Assembly (NCBI GenBank): GCA_029204225.1
Contig: CM055109.1
Location: forward strand, 44,267,054-44,331,053
DNA from: Diphasiastrum complanatum
Lineage: Eukaryota > Streptophyta > Lycopodiopsida > Lycopodiales > Lycopodiaceae
Direction of reading: 5' to 3'
DNA length: 64,000 nt
Under the pieces are notes generated by a model. The model was not told where the DNA came from and did no database searches. It worked only from the letters and a program-made list of their open reading frames with translations. Positions 33,115-45,030 of this stretch are shown here, in pieces; position 1 is the stretch's first letter, and every line of letters begins with the position of its first letter. The translations under genes were made by a program, and so were the position numbers.

Positions 33115-34110
33115 GGTCCAGGAATACAGTCCACTGGTTCGTGAAGCGGGTACGTACCCAAGGGACCGAGCTTGGCTCGATTCGGATATCGTCCGGTCAA
33201 AATGGTCGTTCGACAAGTTAGAAATGCAATTAGGTCAGTCGAAATGGACTAGTTTTGCAATTCTCCGTCCGACGGTCCCGTTTCTCCAACGGGATCCGTT
33301 TCAGGTGTCGTCCGTTTCGGCCAGCAGAAAACCTCGATAGGAACCTGTCGGAACAGACAAGACGAGGAAAGAACCTGTGGAACCCAGAATGTCCGTCTGA
33401 AGTTTGACGTTGAACAGGACTTCAAGGACACTTCACGAGGGACGGGACCTGAAAACATTTGGAATCGACAAAATGGCCCAGGAATACAGTCCACGGTTTA
33501 GGGTTCCCGATACGAACTCAAACGACCGAGCCTAGCCCGATTCGGGTGTCGTTCGGTCAAAATGGCCCTTCGACGGGACAGAAACGCAATTAGGTCACGT
33601 GAAATGGACTAGTTTTGCAGCTTTTTGTCCGACAGTCCCGTTTCTCCAAACGAGATCCGTTTCATGTGTCGTCCATTTCGGCCAGTGGACAACCTCGACA
33701 GGAACCTGTGGGACAGACGGGACAAGGACCGGACGGATGGCAGGCCCAGTACGTCCTTCCAAAGTTCGTCGTCAAACAGGGCTTCGGGGACACTTTGCCG
33801 GGATGGGACCTGAAAACATTGGGAATTGACAAAATGGTCCAGGAATACAATCCAACGATTCGTGATCCCGATACGATCTCAAGGGACCGAGCCTGGTTCG
33901 ATTCGGGTGTCGTCCGTTCAAAATGGCTGTTCGACGGGACAGAAATGCAACCAGGTCAGTCGAAATGGACTAGTTTTGCAGCTCTCTATCCGACGGCCCA
34001 GTTTTTCCAAACAAGCTTCGTTTCGGGTGCCGTCCGTTTCGGCCAACCAACAACCTCGCCAGGAACTTGTGGGAGCAGACAGGACGAGGAACGGACGGAC
34101 GACCTGTAGT
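33115..34110 (+). repeat. ~360-bp satellite, 2.8 units
   Basis: The block GG(T/C)CCAGGAATACA(G/A)TCCA starts units at 33115, 33475 and 33836, giving periods of 360 and 361 bp; the third unit ends near 34110. Units diverge by point changes. Each contains repeated TTTCGG(C/G) and GTCCG words. Open frames of 60-160 codons here follow the repeat and differ between units, so coding is unlikely. Confidence 0.9.
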
Positions 34111-34119
34111 GAATGAAAC

Positions 34120-34585
34120 AGTTTTGCATGAGTAATTAGTAAGCCGTAGAAGTTCATCCGAGGGGAAACCGATCACATCATACAAGACACAGTACTGTGT
34201 AGAACCGTGAGGACAGAGGTAGCTATACCTCTTGCAGGATGGTCGGTCATGTGGTCCCCTGTAGTGAATGGCATAGTTCTGCTGACCATTCACTCTTCTG
34301 GTGTCCATTAACTTCTGGAGTTCAAAATTGTGAACAACAGTTTTTCCACAGTTGTTTTCATCAAGCCATGGAATTGAGGACGCACACCACACAAGCCCAT
34401 CAAAACGCGCAAAAATGTGGACCTATCATATGCTTTAGGGCCAATGGCTAGCAAACAAACGGCGAAAAGAAGGACATCAAATACACTATTGAGCAAGACT
34501 CTTCTGATGATAAAGAGTACAAGCCTTCAGTTAGTCAGGAAGAAAGTTCGATCTCTTCCATAACTGGTGAGTGCGACGACAATGG
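34120..34585 (+). repeat. dispersed repeat, single-copy version of the 9.7-10.5 kb unit
   Basis: It contains the AGTTCATCCGAGGGGAAACC motif with its GTACTGTGTAG neighbour, the AATTGTGAACAACAGTTT block, and the KKDIKYTIEQDSSDDKEYKP coding fragment. The last ends at an LTR near 34590. Confidence 0.75.
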
Positions 34586-34589
34586 TATA

Positions 34590-34913
34590 TTATGAAGAGG
34601 CCTATATCATTTTTTTCAGGATATAAATGCTAAAGACTTGTCCTGCTCTAAAGGACAAGACCTCCAGAACTGAAACGATGCTTGGAACAGCCTTAATCCA
34701 GTCAATTATACGAACCGACTAGATTCGTATCGCCACCTTAAACTAGAGTAGATTAAACTTGTAGTTAAATGTACCTTCAATGGTGTAATTTACATGTATT
34801 TGTAACTCATCTAGTAACTAGAGTTAGCTCAATGGAGCGTCGCACCTGGAATCTCTAGAGGTGTGTTTGCTCGCTCCGTAGGTAGTATATGAAGACACGC
34901 TTCATTCTCACAC

Positions 34914-34992
<79 letters not shown>

Positions 34993-35755
34993 GGAGAGGG
35001 AGAGGGAGAGGGAGTTTCTATACTTGAGAGATTGAAGAAATGAATAGAGCATCGAGGAATATCTGCACTGCTGAGTGTGAGTGACTTTGAGTCTACTAGC
35101 GATCTCTTATGCACTACTTAAATTACTCTTAGGTCAGAGAGTTGCAATAGTTCATTACAGACGCTTGCTGCGTTTCCGTAAAGCTGATCTAAAGAGCTGT
35201 CTTTAAACTAACTTACTCGTCTGTGTGAATACTTTGTATTCGGCACCCGAGTAACGTATCACTTTGGTACAGTTTTCCACAGTCACTAATAGAGAAGTAT
35301 GTCATATTCGCAAACTATTTGAGTTCTAAAACCATGACCGACTTTAGTTGTTGAGGACTTCTGTCTAGAACACAACAGTTCAAGGATAAGATTAACTATT
35401 TGTCTGTTCGTACACGTCTGCATCGAACATAACGCAAATGCTTGCTGACAACTTAATCAGCCAGAGGGTTCATTCGTGCTACTCTGATAACATTTCACTT
35501 ATAGAACGCTTTTCATTCGGTTTGATAGAGGAAGATTGTTGTTCTAAATTTGTCAAGATCACACACCCACAACAAAAGTAATACTGGTTACTTATTAAAT
35601 GTCTGTTGACAACCAAATTAACACACGACTCCATTTCATTCGAACTAAGTCAGGACTGTACCAATTAAATAGCTTTTAAGTGCTATCTCCTTGGGGAACG
35701 ACATAAATACTACACAAATCTAGCAATTCTATGTTGGTATATTATGACAGTCTGA
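34590..35755 (+). repeat. isolated LTR of the left-edge retrotransposon family
   Basis: Its 3' end matches, in reverse complement, the LTR remnant at 1725-1793. No primer site or gag follows. A TATA-like GTAGTATATGAAG lies at about 34880, followed by a ~70-bp (GA)n tract (34917-34984) in the presumed leader. A 12-bp GGTATATTATGA occurs near both ends; the exact borders are uncertain. Confidence 0.7.
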
Positions 35756-35756
35756 T

Positions 35757-37315
35757 AGGATCCAAACTAATGCATGGACCCACCCTGTAGATGTAGGAAA
35801 GCCAATCCGCCTCAAGCTCCCTGTCTGGGATTTGTGTCAGAGAGAGGAAGAGGGGATGCAGCATGTGTGCAACGCTATGGATACTCATGTGAAAGTAGTT
35901 TCATCGCGTCTCCCATATACCGTTGACCTTGGTCATCCTGCACATGATAATGGGGGTTGAAGAAAGTACAATGAGATCGAAGCAAAATATCGAAAAATGT
36001 AACATCAACAGAAAAAACAAACTAGCAATCACTTGAAAAGATAAAGAGCAATTACATTACTATACTGCTTACCTCTCTGGCTACAAGATGGGTAGCTGCA
36101 GGACTGTCCAATCCAGTCCATAGCTCATACACCAGTCCAAGTGTGGACCCCTCGCTGTCAGCCATGCGGAGCACAATTTTTAGTGGATGTAGGAGTGCTG
36201 ACAATGTCTGCGCATCCCTCCAGAATTGGTCACCCCTCATCGTGGACGAAAAGTGCTCCCCATTCTCTATGTGCTGAAACGTACTAGCACGCCAAAGATC
36301 ACTGGCAACCATCTGGAGAAGCTGTGCCCTGCACCTGATCAGATGGTCGATGACCACCAAGTCGAAAGCAAAGCGTGTGGGGGCTGGCTTTTGGAGGTCC
36401 AACTGGCTGAACACCCGAAACATGGCAAGAACACGCCTCTTCCTGGTGACAAAAGTCACTAGGAATTTTGTCACCAGGAAGAGGGCCTCACGGATGATGG
36501 TTGTAACCCAGAGAAGTGCTTCTATGTCCCCCATGAGGAGGTCAATGCCATTCGCTGCGCACAGGGGGTATGGACGATGTGGGGGAGCTCGGACTCTAGG
36601 AGGAATCCCATCTGGACACAGTTGGTGGCATTGTCCGTCACCACCGTAACGACATGCTGGGGGGCCTATGGATAGGATGGCAGACTTAATGACATCGAAC
36701 ATGAACTCGGCAGAGATGACTCTCCACCCCTGTTGCAATCCACGGCCCTCAAAAACTGTGTGCCCATGCAGCTAGAGACCAAAGTGTTGAGGATCGGCCT
36801 CCTCTTGATGTCAGTATCTTGGGCCTTCTCGGGTGGCGGAGAGCCCATGAGGAAATTATAAACTGGGGGCGTGCGAGCAATAGGAGATGCTGCTGGAACC
36901 GTAGTGGCAATTCGTGGACGCGAGGGGACAGGTTCCACCAGAATGGGTGCAAATGATGGTGCGTGGTGGAACTGTCTGAGGGAAGTGAGGAGCAGTGGGT
37001 CGGGACGAAGATGCAAGGGATCTCCTCATGTGTGCCAGCCAAGCAGGCAGCAACTCGGGGTCAGCCACATAAGGAGCGGTGAAGAACCTGAGAACACCCT
37101 CGGAAATGGTATTCTCCCTCGCCACAAGACGTGGCCGTAGGTGTCCAGTAGTCGTTGCCTGACGGGGACAGACTTGCTGGCACAAGGGGCAGCATTTATG
37201 GAGGCACCATTTTTGGCACGTGCATGGAGCAAGTGGCCTTTAAGGCGAGTGAGGGTGGCAGTGAATTCAACTAGGCAATACCGGCAATGCACAACCTTTG
37301 CACCCATGCACGACC
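35757..37315 (-). pseudogene. hAT transposase fragment, intronless in the core (hAT C)
   Basis: Minus strand from the BED zinc finger (VVHCRYCLVEFTATLTRLKGH, about 37300) through a Pro-rich linker, a deletion that removes the Y-G-C-S-I-M-x-D-G segment, and the core (C-A-A-N-G-I-D-L-L-M-G-D, DLQKPAPTRFAFDLVVIDHL). It then runs to SVAHMLHPLF near 35850. It is truncated by the LTR at 35755 and by a LINE at 37316. It is closer to hAT A than to hAT B: several blocks are nearly identical and the intron before the V-V-T-D region is absent. Frameshifts lie near 36700. The dimerisation exon is missing. Non-functional. Confidence 0.85.
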
Positions 37316-37692
37316 GGCCTCAATCGCAAGCTGAAGAGAGGAAATGCGGAACTGCCCAAGACGATAAAGCAGGCCGTGTGATAGGGGCTGTGAGAGATAG
37401 AGCGGCAACAATGGCAAACCAGAAGGATCCAGAGAGAGGAAGTATGTCTCGTAATAGCTCAGTCGAATGCGGGAAGGTGGGAGGGAGCTCCAAGTCTGCT
37501 GCATATATCGACGAAATAAATAGCCTCGGATATATGAATGCATACCACGATGAAGATCCATGATACGTGTAAGAGATCAGACGCATGCTGGTACCAGGAG
37601 AGCTTGGCGTGTGAATCAGCTAGGACATGTGAAGAAGTAACCGCAGCAACTATGTATCTATCCGGGTGAGATGCATGAATCTCCTGAATCCG

Positions 37693-39607
37693 CTAAAGAA
37701 AAAAAAATAAGGTGAAAAAAGCCCTCAAGGAGAGAGAGAAATCAGTACCCAGCCGAATACGTGCTAGAACTCTCTCATACAGAGCAACCACTGCCGCGAG
37801 AATACAGTCGGAAAAGCCAAGCTGACGTAGTCTGCTGATCAAAAGATGACGGGGAACAGTATCAAAGGCCTTAGAGACAAGCAAATACCTTCTTGCCCAT
37901 ATGCTTTGCCTCCTCAATGATAGTACGTAGAGTGAGGACATGATCAAGAGTGCTATAACCCCGGCGGAAGCTAGCCTGGCCAGTCGCATACAATAGTCGA
38001 GAATCAGCCTCTGCCGTAACGAAGTTCTGGAGAATAGAGGCGTACAACTTGGTCATGGTATGACCAATCATAATAGTGGGATAGTTGTGGACATTCATGG
38101 CATCGCCTGCTTTAAGAATGGGATGAAGGAGATTGGTGGCCCAAGGTATGGTGAAACCATCAACGACAGAGCGGTTGAAGCAACGGGCCAGGAAAGGGGA
38201 GGCAAGTTTGGCAATTGGTTTGAGGAGCTCGGCTGAAAGGAGGTCAATGTCAGACATACGATTGTTCTTGAGTTTGCAGATGGTGGCTTCAACCATGTCA
38301 GGAGAAAAGAGGTCACAGTGGGTAGGACGAGAAGAAAGAGAGATGGAAGGGTGAGCAGTTGTATATAGGTTGGTTGCAGAGTCGACCCAGGATTGAAGAG
38401 GGATGGGTGCAATGGATAGGGGCTTATGAAGAAAGATCTTCCAAAAAGTAGCCGAGGAAGCAGAGTGGAGGGAGTGAAGGAGGTAGGAGGAACGGGAAGA
38501 AAAGTAGGCCTCTTTCTTTTTGCGGAGAAGGGAACGAAGCTGCTTTTCTACGGAAGAAGATAGTGTAGAATTGGAGATTTTGAGGAACTCGACATATTTC
38601 TGGAAGAAAGAACAGTCGTTGTCATACTATTTATTATGGGTATGACGATGAGAAGAGAATCGGGGGGGGGGGGGGACAATGGCATGAGCGGCAGTAGTCA
38701 GAGCGTGTGTTAAAAAGGAGGCTTGGGTAGTGACATCAAAGGAGGAAGGAAAGTGTTCCAGAAGATGAGAGGCGTGGGCAACATAAACCTGGGATTGATG
38801 AGGAGGTATACGATAGCGGGTGGGTCGAACAAAGAGGGAAGGTAAAGGAGAAGGCGGACTTGGCGCTGGGGAGAAGGAGAGGTAGAGCAAAGAGTGATCA
38901 GCGACGACGGGGGTAGAGATGGTGAAGGATGCCAGGCGGGGCAATAAAGCAGGAGATGCAATGAAATAGTCCACAACGCTGTGACTGCCACCAAATGGGT
39001 GGCAAGTATATGCAAAGGAGGATGGCCATTGAAGAAGACCGTTGAGGATAATAAGACCGTGTGCTTGAGCCAATCTCAGAAGCTGTTCCCCAAAAAGAGT
39101 AACCGTCGTTGATGAGTGCTGAGAATAACGGGCATAAGAGGTATCCAATGGATGAAGAGAGGGTGTGTCAGCATAGAACTCAGTCTGGCGAGCAGCTATG
39201 CGTGTGTTAAAGTCCCCTGCAAGCAATATTCAACCCTGTAGAGAGAGTCTAGCAACGCCGTCAGAAAGGGCCTGAAAAGGATCACCTCCCAAATCCATAA
39301 ACACTGAAGTGTGGGGAGCAAAGTAGCAGACTGCAACAAGCAAGTCCTGGTCCAGTCCCAATAAGGATACAGTAATCTTAAGCCACAAGTAACGGCCATA
39401 AGTATCCTGAGACACCAACCGAATAGAAGGAGTATACATTGACCTGTACAAACATGCAACTCCACCAAAGGCCCGAAGTATCCTGCCCTGTAGCATAGGT
39501 CGTGGAGCAGAAATCCACTGAAAACCAGAAATGTGCGAAAGTGGGTGTGTGGAACTCATTTGTCTCTGCAAAAAGTAGAACATCAGCCGAACACAGATAG
39601 GTGTCAA
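37693..39607 (-). pseudogene. LINE ORF2: endonuclease and partial reverse transcriptase
   Basis: The apurinic-like endonuclease shows LLAGDFNTR (catalytic Asp/Asn), a G-S-H-S-V-V-D-Y segment and V-A-D-H-S near its end. A stop at about 38625 is followed by linker sequence and then the RT: L-K-N-N-R-M-S-D-I-D start, the QASFRRGYSTLDHVLTL motif and S-K-A-F-D-T-V-P (RT motif A region). The frame shifts near 37870 and ends after R-I-R-L-G-T before the YADD strand. From 37570 the C-terminal segment S-R-I-R-L-S-Y-Y-E-T follows, so the palm half is deleted. ORF2 nicks target DNA and primes reverse transcription there; this copy cannot. Confidence 0.82.
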
Positions 39608-39779
39608 GATCAGCTGCTGTAGAAGAGGTGGAGAGGCCGCCGCAATTCCAAAAACCGAATGTGACGCTAGCCGGGGCTATCGAGCTGCTCCCATGCCCGA
39701 GTACCTCAACTTCCTATTGACGCTTGGAGAAAAAGCGAGGGTTGCCATTTGTAAATACCACCCGCTGTTGTTTTGTCCT

Positions 39780-40760
39780 TGCCTAATGAATAATAGTTTT
39801 ACACTGTAACCATTGGCATTGAGTAAGGTCATCATCTATGTAAATTTGAGAGCCTCGGAGAGTACGACGCGCACGAAGAACTGTCTGCCGGTCGTCCATA
39901 GTTTTGAATTTGACAAATAATACCTTCGGATCATGCTGGAGGCGCCAAGCATACTGGATACCTAGAACTGAGAGCCCCATGCATGAAGTAAACAAAGAGT
40001 AACCTGGTCCAGTCCTGTGCCCTCAGTAGGAAGACCTCGGAGTCTTAAGTTGAGCTTTTTGTCATCCCGACGTTGTTGTTTTGCCCAGACGACTTGTACC
40101 GTGGTGTCTAAGGAGGGTGCTATAGAAGACGAAGAGGTGGTAGATGATCGCAGGATAGAAGCCCATGATTTGGTCTCACGTACTTCTTGCTCGAGAGTAG
40201 GTACTTTCTATACATGTTCCACTGTCTCATGAAGCCGCTGTTCAAGAACGGGAATCCGGGCAGTGCACTCAACAGTGTCATGTATCTGGCGCTCAAGTAG
40301 GGGAAGCTTACTCATGGATGCCTTAGCATCCTCAACAACACGGGAGATATTAGGGATGATGTCCCTCTGCAAAAACAATAAGCGCAGCATGAAGAGAAGC
40401 AATTTCAGTCTGTTGAGCGTCAATTGTGGCAGTCTTAGTAAGCAAATCCGCACGAAGTTCATTGAGTTGTGAAAGAAAAGCGGCAAATTGCTTAGAAATG
40501 TACTCATTCAACGAGGAGATGTTCTCGGGAATGGTGTGCCACGTGTAGGTGTGGCATGTGTCTCCCATAGCAGCTTAGGACGGAGCAGCAACCTGTGGTG
40601 GTGGAGCACTGACAGAATCGGTAGGCATGGTGGATGCAATTTCCAGAATACAAAGACGTTTAAGAGATCCTGTAGACATAAACTTCTTAGCACGCTTTGT
40701 GCACAAGACAAAGCTTGGAGGAAGGCGAAGCGAAGCCGTAGGAGATAGATGAGAGAGGAA
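39780..40760 (-). pseudogene. LINE ORF1-like region
   Basis: Minus-strand frames include a helical stretch with heptad-like Leu/Ala spacing (40507-40350, ISSLNEYISKQFAAFLSQL then A-T-I-D-A-Q-Q-T-E-I) and a segment with paired R-L-H-E-T-V-E repeats (40300-40208). A later frame (39995-39783) has K-V-L-F-V-K-F-K and D-D-R-Q-T-V-L-R-A-R-R-T, which resembles the RNA-binding module of LINE ORF1 proteins. The coiled coil plus nucleic-acid-binding order fits ORF1, which binds LINE RNA. Frames are interrupted. The assignment rests on position upstream of the endonuclease and on weak motifs. Confidence 0.5.
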
Positions 40761-40966
40761 GCAAAACCCTAATCAAGCAGTTTTACGAAAATGAGCGTAA
40801 CTTTGTCATACGAAGTCCGATTGACCCAAAAATTGATTCAAATCGAAGGTAAGACAGAGCACTACGCAGTCGTCAGACTGTACTTGCAGTACGGTCTAGA
40901 TCTGTACGTATTTTAAAGACTACGAATATTTTGAGATCAAGAAAAATCAAATTTTCAAAACTCAAA

Positions 40967-41198
40967 TTGTTGAGGATCTATTGCAAAAGGATAGCAGCAA
41001 TGAAATCTTGAGAAACAAGCTTAGAGTAGCTAAAAGTGATGCAAGAAAGTGTCATGCAAAAAAAAGGTAGATCTAGCCACAAAGAAAGCTAGAAAAAGGT
41101 GAGAGTTGCATGGAGATGGAAGCAGTGAGGAGATGATGGCTGCGTGGAGATGGAAGCGTGGATATGGAGATGGTGATGGAGATGGAAGCGTGGAGATG

Positions 41199-41261
<63 letters not shown>

Positions 41262-41621
41262 GTGCCAACAACGAGTTCCAAAGCTCTTAACTAACTCAAT
41301 GAATAATGAACGAAATCACAGCTCTTTCTCTTTTTGTAGCGTATAGAGGTCTCCCAATGCACTTTGGCCACACACTCATTTATGCAAATCAATCACATCC
41401 CTTGATCAAGATAAATGGTAATAAGACAATCTTGATTAATAACAAGGGTCCATATTTCAGCAGCACTTTAGAACATTGAGAGAAAAGGTCTTGTGCCTCC
41501 CTTGACATTTAAACATGTGCTTGGAAATATTATGAGCAACTAGAACTTGGCCTACCACTAGGCCTCAAATAATCAAGTTGGCATTTGCTCTATTTTACAC
41601 ACTCCCTCTTCAATGCAACTT
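40967..41621 (-). repeat. LTR related to the 26.8-32.4 kb copia-type element
   Basis: It starts TGTTGAGGATC, ends TTTTACACA, and is followed by CTCCCTCTTCAA, the same polypurine tract reversed as at 27447. It contains (GA)n at about 41207-41256. Overall word order matches the 26.8-kb LTR but it is clearly diverged. Confidence 0.65.
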
Positions 41622-42200
41622 GCTATTTAGAGAGCATAGCATGACTTTGCTTTGTCTTAAGAATTAGCTCCTTAAGAATGTATCTTTCTTCTTTGATTTT
41701 ATACAAGACACAAAAAGACTTCATATCTGATATACAAAATAGCATCCAAATTGGAAACCTCACCCACCCTCACTTATATCAATGAGATATAAATAAGGAG
41801 ATATAAATATAACATTGAAAAAGACAGAATCATAATGAACGAGTTCCTCCATGCTCCCATCTCTGATATCTCAACAAAACAATAACACGATGTGTGAAAT
41901 CAAACATACATATGAGTATTTGCTTGGTTTTTTAATGTTGGATCTCACTTCAGGTGAATGCAACATGAAACCTGCTAGAAATTTTCATGCCTGCTAGGAT
42001 CACAACTAGATGCAATATGTAGCCACCTTGACTTGTCATGTTGAAGTAGCTTGATCTTTGATCCTTAATGAAATATGAATATGACCTGTTCTTGTGCCTC
42101 TTAGCACTTACTTCAATCTTAGAAGTTAGAACACAAAGATAAATGAGATCAAATAGATCTATCATGCTTGAATATTTTTCAAGCTTAGAACTAGATGACT
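41622..42200 (-). pseudogene. 3' internal region of the same copia-type family
   Basis: Short shared blocks with 27450-27900, such as ACAGAATCATAATGAA followed by the TTCCTCCATG block, occur in the same order from the polypurine tract inward. No frame longer than ~70 codons remains and no domain is legible. It represents the pol-remnant side of a second, older member of the family. The rest of the element, including gag and the second LTR, was not found. Confidence 0.5.
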
Positions 42201-42760
42201 AGCATGTTAGAATTAATCTTAAACTACAATAGATCCAAACTTGCATTCAAGAAAGAAACCCTAAGTTTATGCTTTGGAACCAAATCCTACAACAATTGCC
42301 CTAGCTCAATGTAGCCTTGTGGAATGTTGAGCCATCTATACCTTAGATGCTCTGGTTTTTAGATGCATAGATGTATGAAATCAAACACTAACTTCAAAAA
42401 ATAGAGAATTCACTATAAGAATTAATCTCCAAGCTATTGTGTACCAAATCGTCAATATTCATTGTTGGTTAAAATAGAGTTGGATAAGTACCTTGAACCA
42501 GATATTATTTATTTAGTCCGAAGCAATGAATGAAGTTCACCCATTGTCATTGTGTCAAAGAAGAAAACAAACAAGATTGGAGTGTGCTAGGATTTTTGGA
42601 AGTCGAATGCATCAACAAAAAAAGATTATCATCTTTTACCTTTCACAATTTCTATCTTAGACAATGTTGATAAGCATAATGTCGTTTTCTTGATGTTTTT
42701 TCTGGGTACAATCAAGTAAACGACCAAAGTAAAACTACATTTACTACTAGTTAGGGCACT
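42200..42760. other. no recognised gene
   Basis: AT-rich sequence between the copia-type remnant and the gypsy pol. No motif was legible. Confidence 0.45.
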
Positions 42761-42764
42761 TATG

Positions 42765-44667
42765 CCTATACACGTATGTCTTTTGGACTCGTAATGCTCC
42801 TGCAACATCCCAAAGGATGATGGCTATTATATTTTAGGATTTCTTGAGGAAATTCCTTGAAATATTCATTGATGATTTTTGTTTGTTTAGTGCAACCAAA
42901 GAACATATGGGAGTGCAACCAAAGAACATATGGGAAGATTGAAACAAACTTTGCAAAGATGTAAAAAAACTTCCATTTCTTTGCATCCAAAAAATTGCTA
43001 CTTTGTGATGATTGAAGGCATCCTCCTTGGTCACAGAATATCAACAAGAAGTATAGAGGTTGACTATGGCAAAGTCCAAATCATTGCAGCTCTATAGTCA
43101 CCCAAGAACCTAAGAGAATTAAGACAATTTTCAGGGCATGTGGGATACTATCAAAAATTTCTTAAGGACTAGCCACTATAGGCTCAATTTTAACAAAATT
43201 ATTAAAGAAAAAGACCGAGTATTGGTGGAATGAAGAATGTGAAATAGCTGTTGAATAATTTAAAAACAAACTCAAAACAACACCAATTTTAAGACCACCA
43301 AATTGGAAAAGGAGATTCTACATTCATGTCAATACATCCTTCTTTGTAATTGGTACGATGCTAAGTTAGAAGGATGATACACGAAAAGATTACCTATTTA
43401 TTATACAGGAAGGCAACTCTGATCTTCTGAAAAAAATTATTCAGCAATTGAATGTGAGACCTTGGGAATGGCATATTCAGTTAGAAAGTTTTGTCATTAC
43501 CTTTTGGGCTATGCTTTCACCTTTTATGTTGATCATTATTCTATGAAGTATTTAATGAATAAACCAGATTTATCAGGAAGATTAGCATGTGGATTTTATT
43601 ATTGCAAGAATTCAACTTCACAGTTGAAACAAGGCTGGGTTGTTGATTATTTATGGATATTGGAGACTTCTTCTACCAAGAATTAGGGTCCAAATTAAAA
43701 ACCATGTGAAATACAAATAAAAGTGTCCACTAATAATAATATCACATAACATGCTAATACTGACAATAATATAAAAGTAAATGACACCACTATAATAATG
43801 TATGAGTGATGCATGTCATGGCCATCATCTGGACCTGTATGTCTGTAACACTCCCCTGATAAAAAATAATCCCCATCCATCAGGAGCAAGAAGTAGGAGC
43901 AGCCGGCTGAGGAGGAAGACCATAGTGAGATAGAAATAAGCCGATGCTGGAACTCAAGGCACTCTAATAGCCCAAGAATGCCATATGAAAGGATCATTGT
44001 GTAGGACCCCACCAAGTGAGAGATCTAAAGCTAGCTGAATGCGGGAACATCAATAAAGGCCAAGCGGCAACATCCAAGATTGCTAGGAAAGGGGTTCATT
44101 TTAAGGGAGCCATAAGGCCCAAAGTTATAGTATTAGCATCGACTAGAAAAAATCCATATTTCAAAGAATAAGGATATTGAAGGATACATGGACACTTAGT
44201 TAGAAAACTTGCGACAAGACAAGATACAACCTGACCATCAGCAAATGAAGGAGTCTCTAACATATGTAGATCTACTGGATGATGAGACCAAGCATCCGAA
44301 AGTCTCCACAATACGACGTCCCTTTTAAGATTGTAAATATAATTAATCAGTCTACCTATTGACTAGATCTTTCGTTAGGAACATTAGTTCATCCTGTATT
44401 CCATGTGCGTCATTAAAGGAACGACTTGGTGGAAAGGATAACCTTGTCCTAGTAAGATGAAGTAGTGTTATTGGAGGATTTGACTTCCTTTTTACCCCAT
44501 GAACCGAAAAGGATCATGGATACTCGACATCATCAGTTGAGAAATCGTTTGATCTCTAAACATCTGATTCATTGGAAAGGTAAGTCAGATGATGAGGACT
44601 CCTAGGAGAAGGATGGTGAGTTAAAATTGAAATTCCTTAGTTTTTTTCTCATACAAGAAAGTTTTTA
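42765..44667 (+). pseudogene. decayed gypsy pol (RT, RNase H, integrase tail)
   Basis: With frame changes, the plus strand reads R-M-S-F-G-L, N-A-P-A-T-S-Q-R-M-M, the catalytic F-I-D-D-F and the connection segment (HPKNCYFV, GHRISTRSIEV, LRELRQFSGHVGYYQKFLKD). RNase H follows at 43390-43690 with YSAIECETLGM-like and FYVDHYSMKYLMNK motifs. After a gap, integrase-tail sequence appears at 44390-44600: H-P-V-F-H-V, then P-K-R-I-M-D-T-R-H-H-Q-L-R-N, resembling the region before a chromodomain. A 22-bp tandem duplication lies at 42891-42935. Many stops; inactive. Most of the integrase core is absent. Confidence 0.78.
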
Positions 44668-45030
44668 TGGGGGAGGGAATGTTATGTACCATAACGGTAC
44701 GCCCTTAAGTGCCAACATCGCAAGGGGCATGACGCAGGTCTGGCATTATCGACTTGTTTGGGTGCCACACTTCACCATCCTAGGTGGTCATGTGTCGCCA
44801 GCGGGACCGTGCTTGATGGGACCCACTTGTACTATGCCTATATAGAGGTGGAGTATCCCTTTTGCCATTCACTCAGCCTGCCCGAGAGTTGGTGGATGGA
44901 GAGCACGTGCAGTAGCCAGGATGCATCTCTAGTCCAGGAGATGTATAATAGGGAGAGCTGAGAGTGATGGCTGGTGGCATGGGATGCTAGTTATTGTTGG
45001 AGGCTTGACTGGGCATGACGGTGTCAGTAA
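44668..45030 (+). repeat. polypurine tract and 3' LTR of the decayed gypsy element
   Basis: TGGGGGAGGGAA (44668-44679) is followed by TGTTATGTACC, a typical LTR start. A TATA-like GCCTATATAGAGG lies near 44838. The LTR 3' border is not defined. Confidence 0.6.

Larger units (their letters stand above)
37316..40760 (-). mobile_element. non-LTR retrotransposon (LINE), internally deleted
   Basis: The minus-strand order is an ORF1-like region (40760 to about 39780), an endonuclease (about 39607-38627), an RT N-terminal half (about 38412-37693) and a C-terminal fragment (37570-37316). The RT catalytic half is deleted. The 3' end abuts hAT C in the same direction. A second copy is at 53800-55760 on the plus strand. 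Confidence 0.8.

Noticed and set aside
33115-34110. CRISPR-like array
   Set aside because: Long ~360-bp units without short repeat-spacer structure, in plant DNA.
33110-34392. Open frames of 60-164 codons in the satellite array
   Set aside because: They overlap in many frames and both strands and are not conserved between repeat units.
34583-35752. 12-bp direct repeat GGTATATTATGA as a target duplication of the LTR
   Set aside because: Too long for an LTR element, and the right copy is also present inside the related LTR at 1735-1745, so it belongs to the LTR.
43695-44311. Minus-strand frames with membrane-like stretches
   Set aside because: They lie antisense to the decayed gypsy pol and have no independent support.
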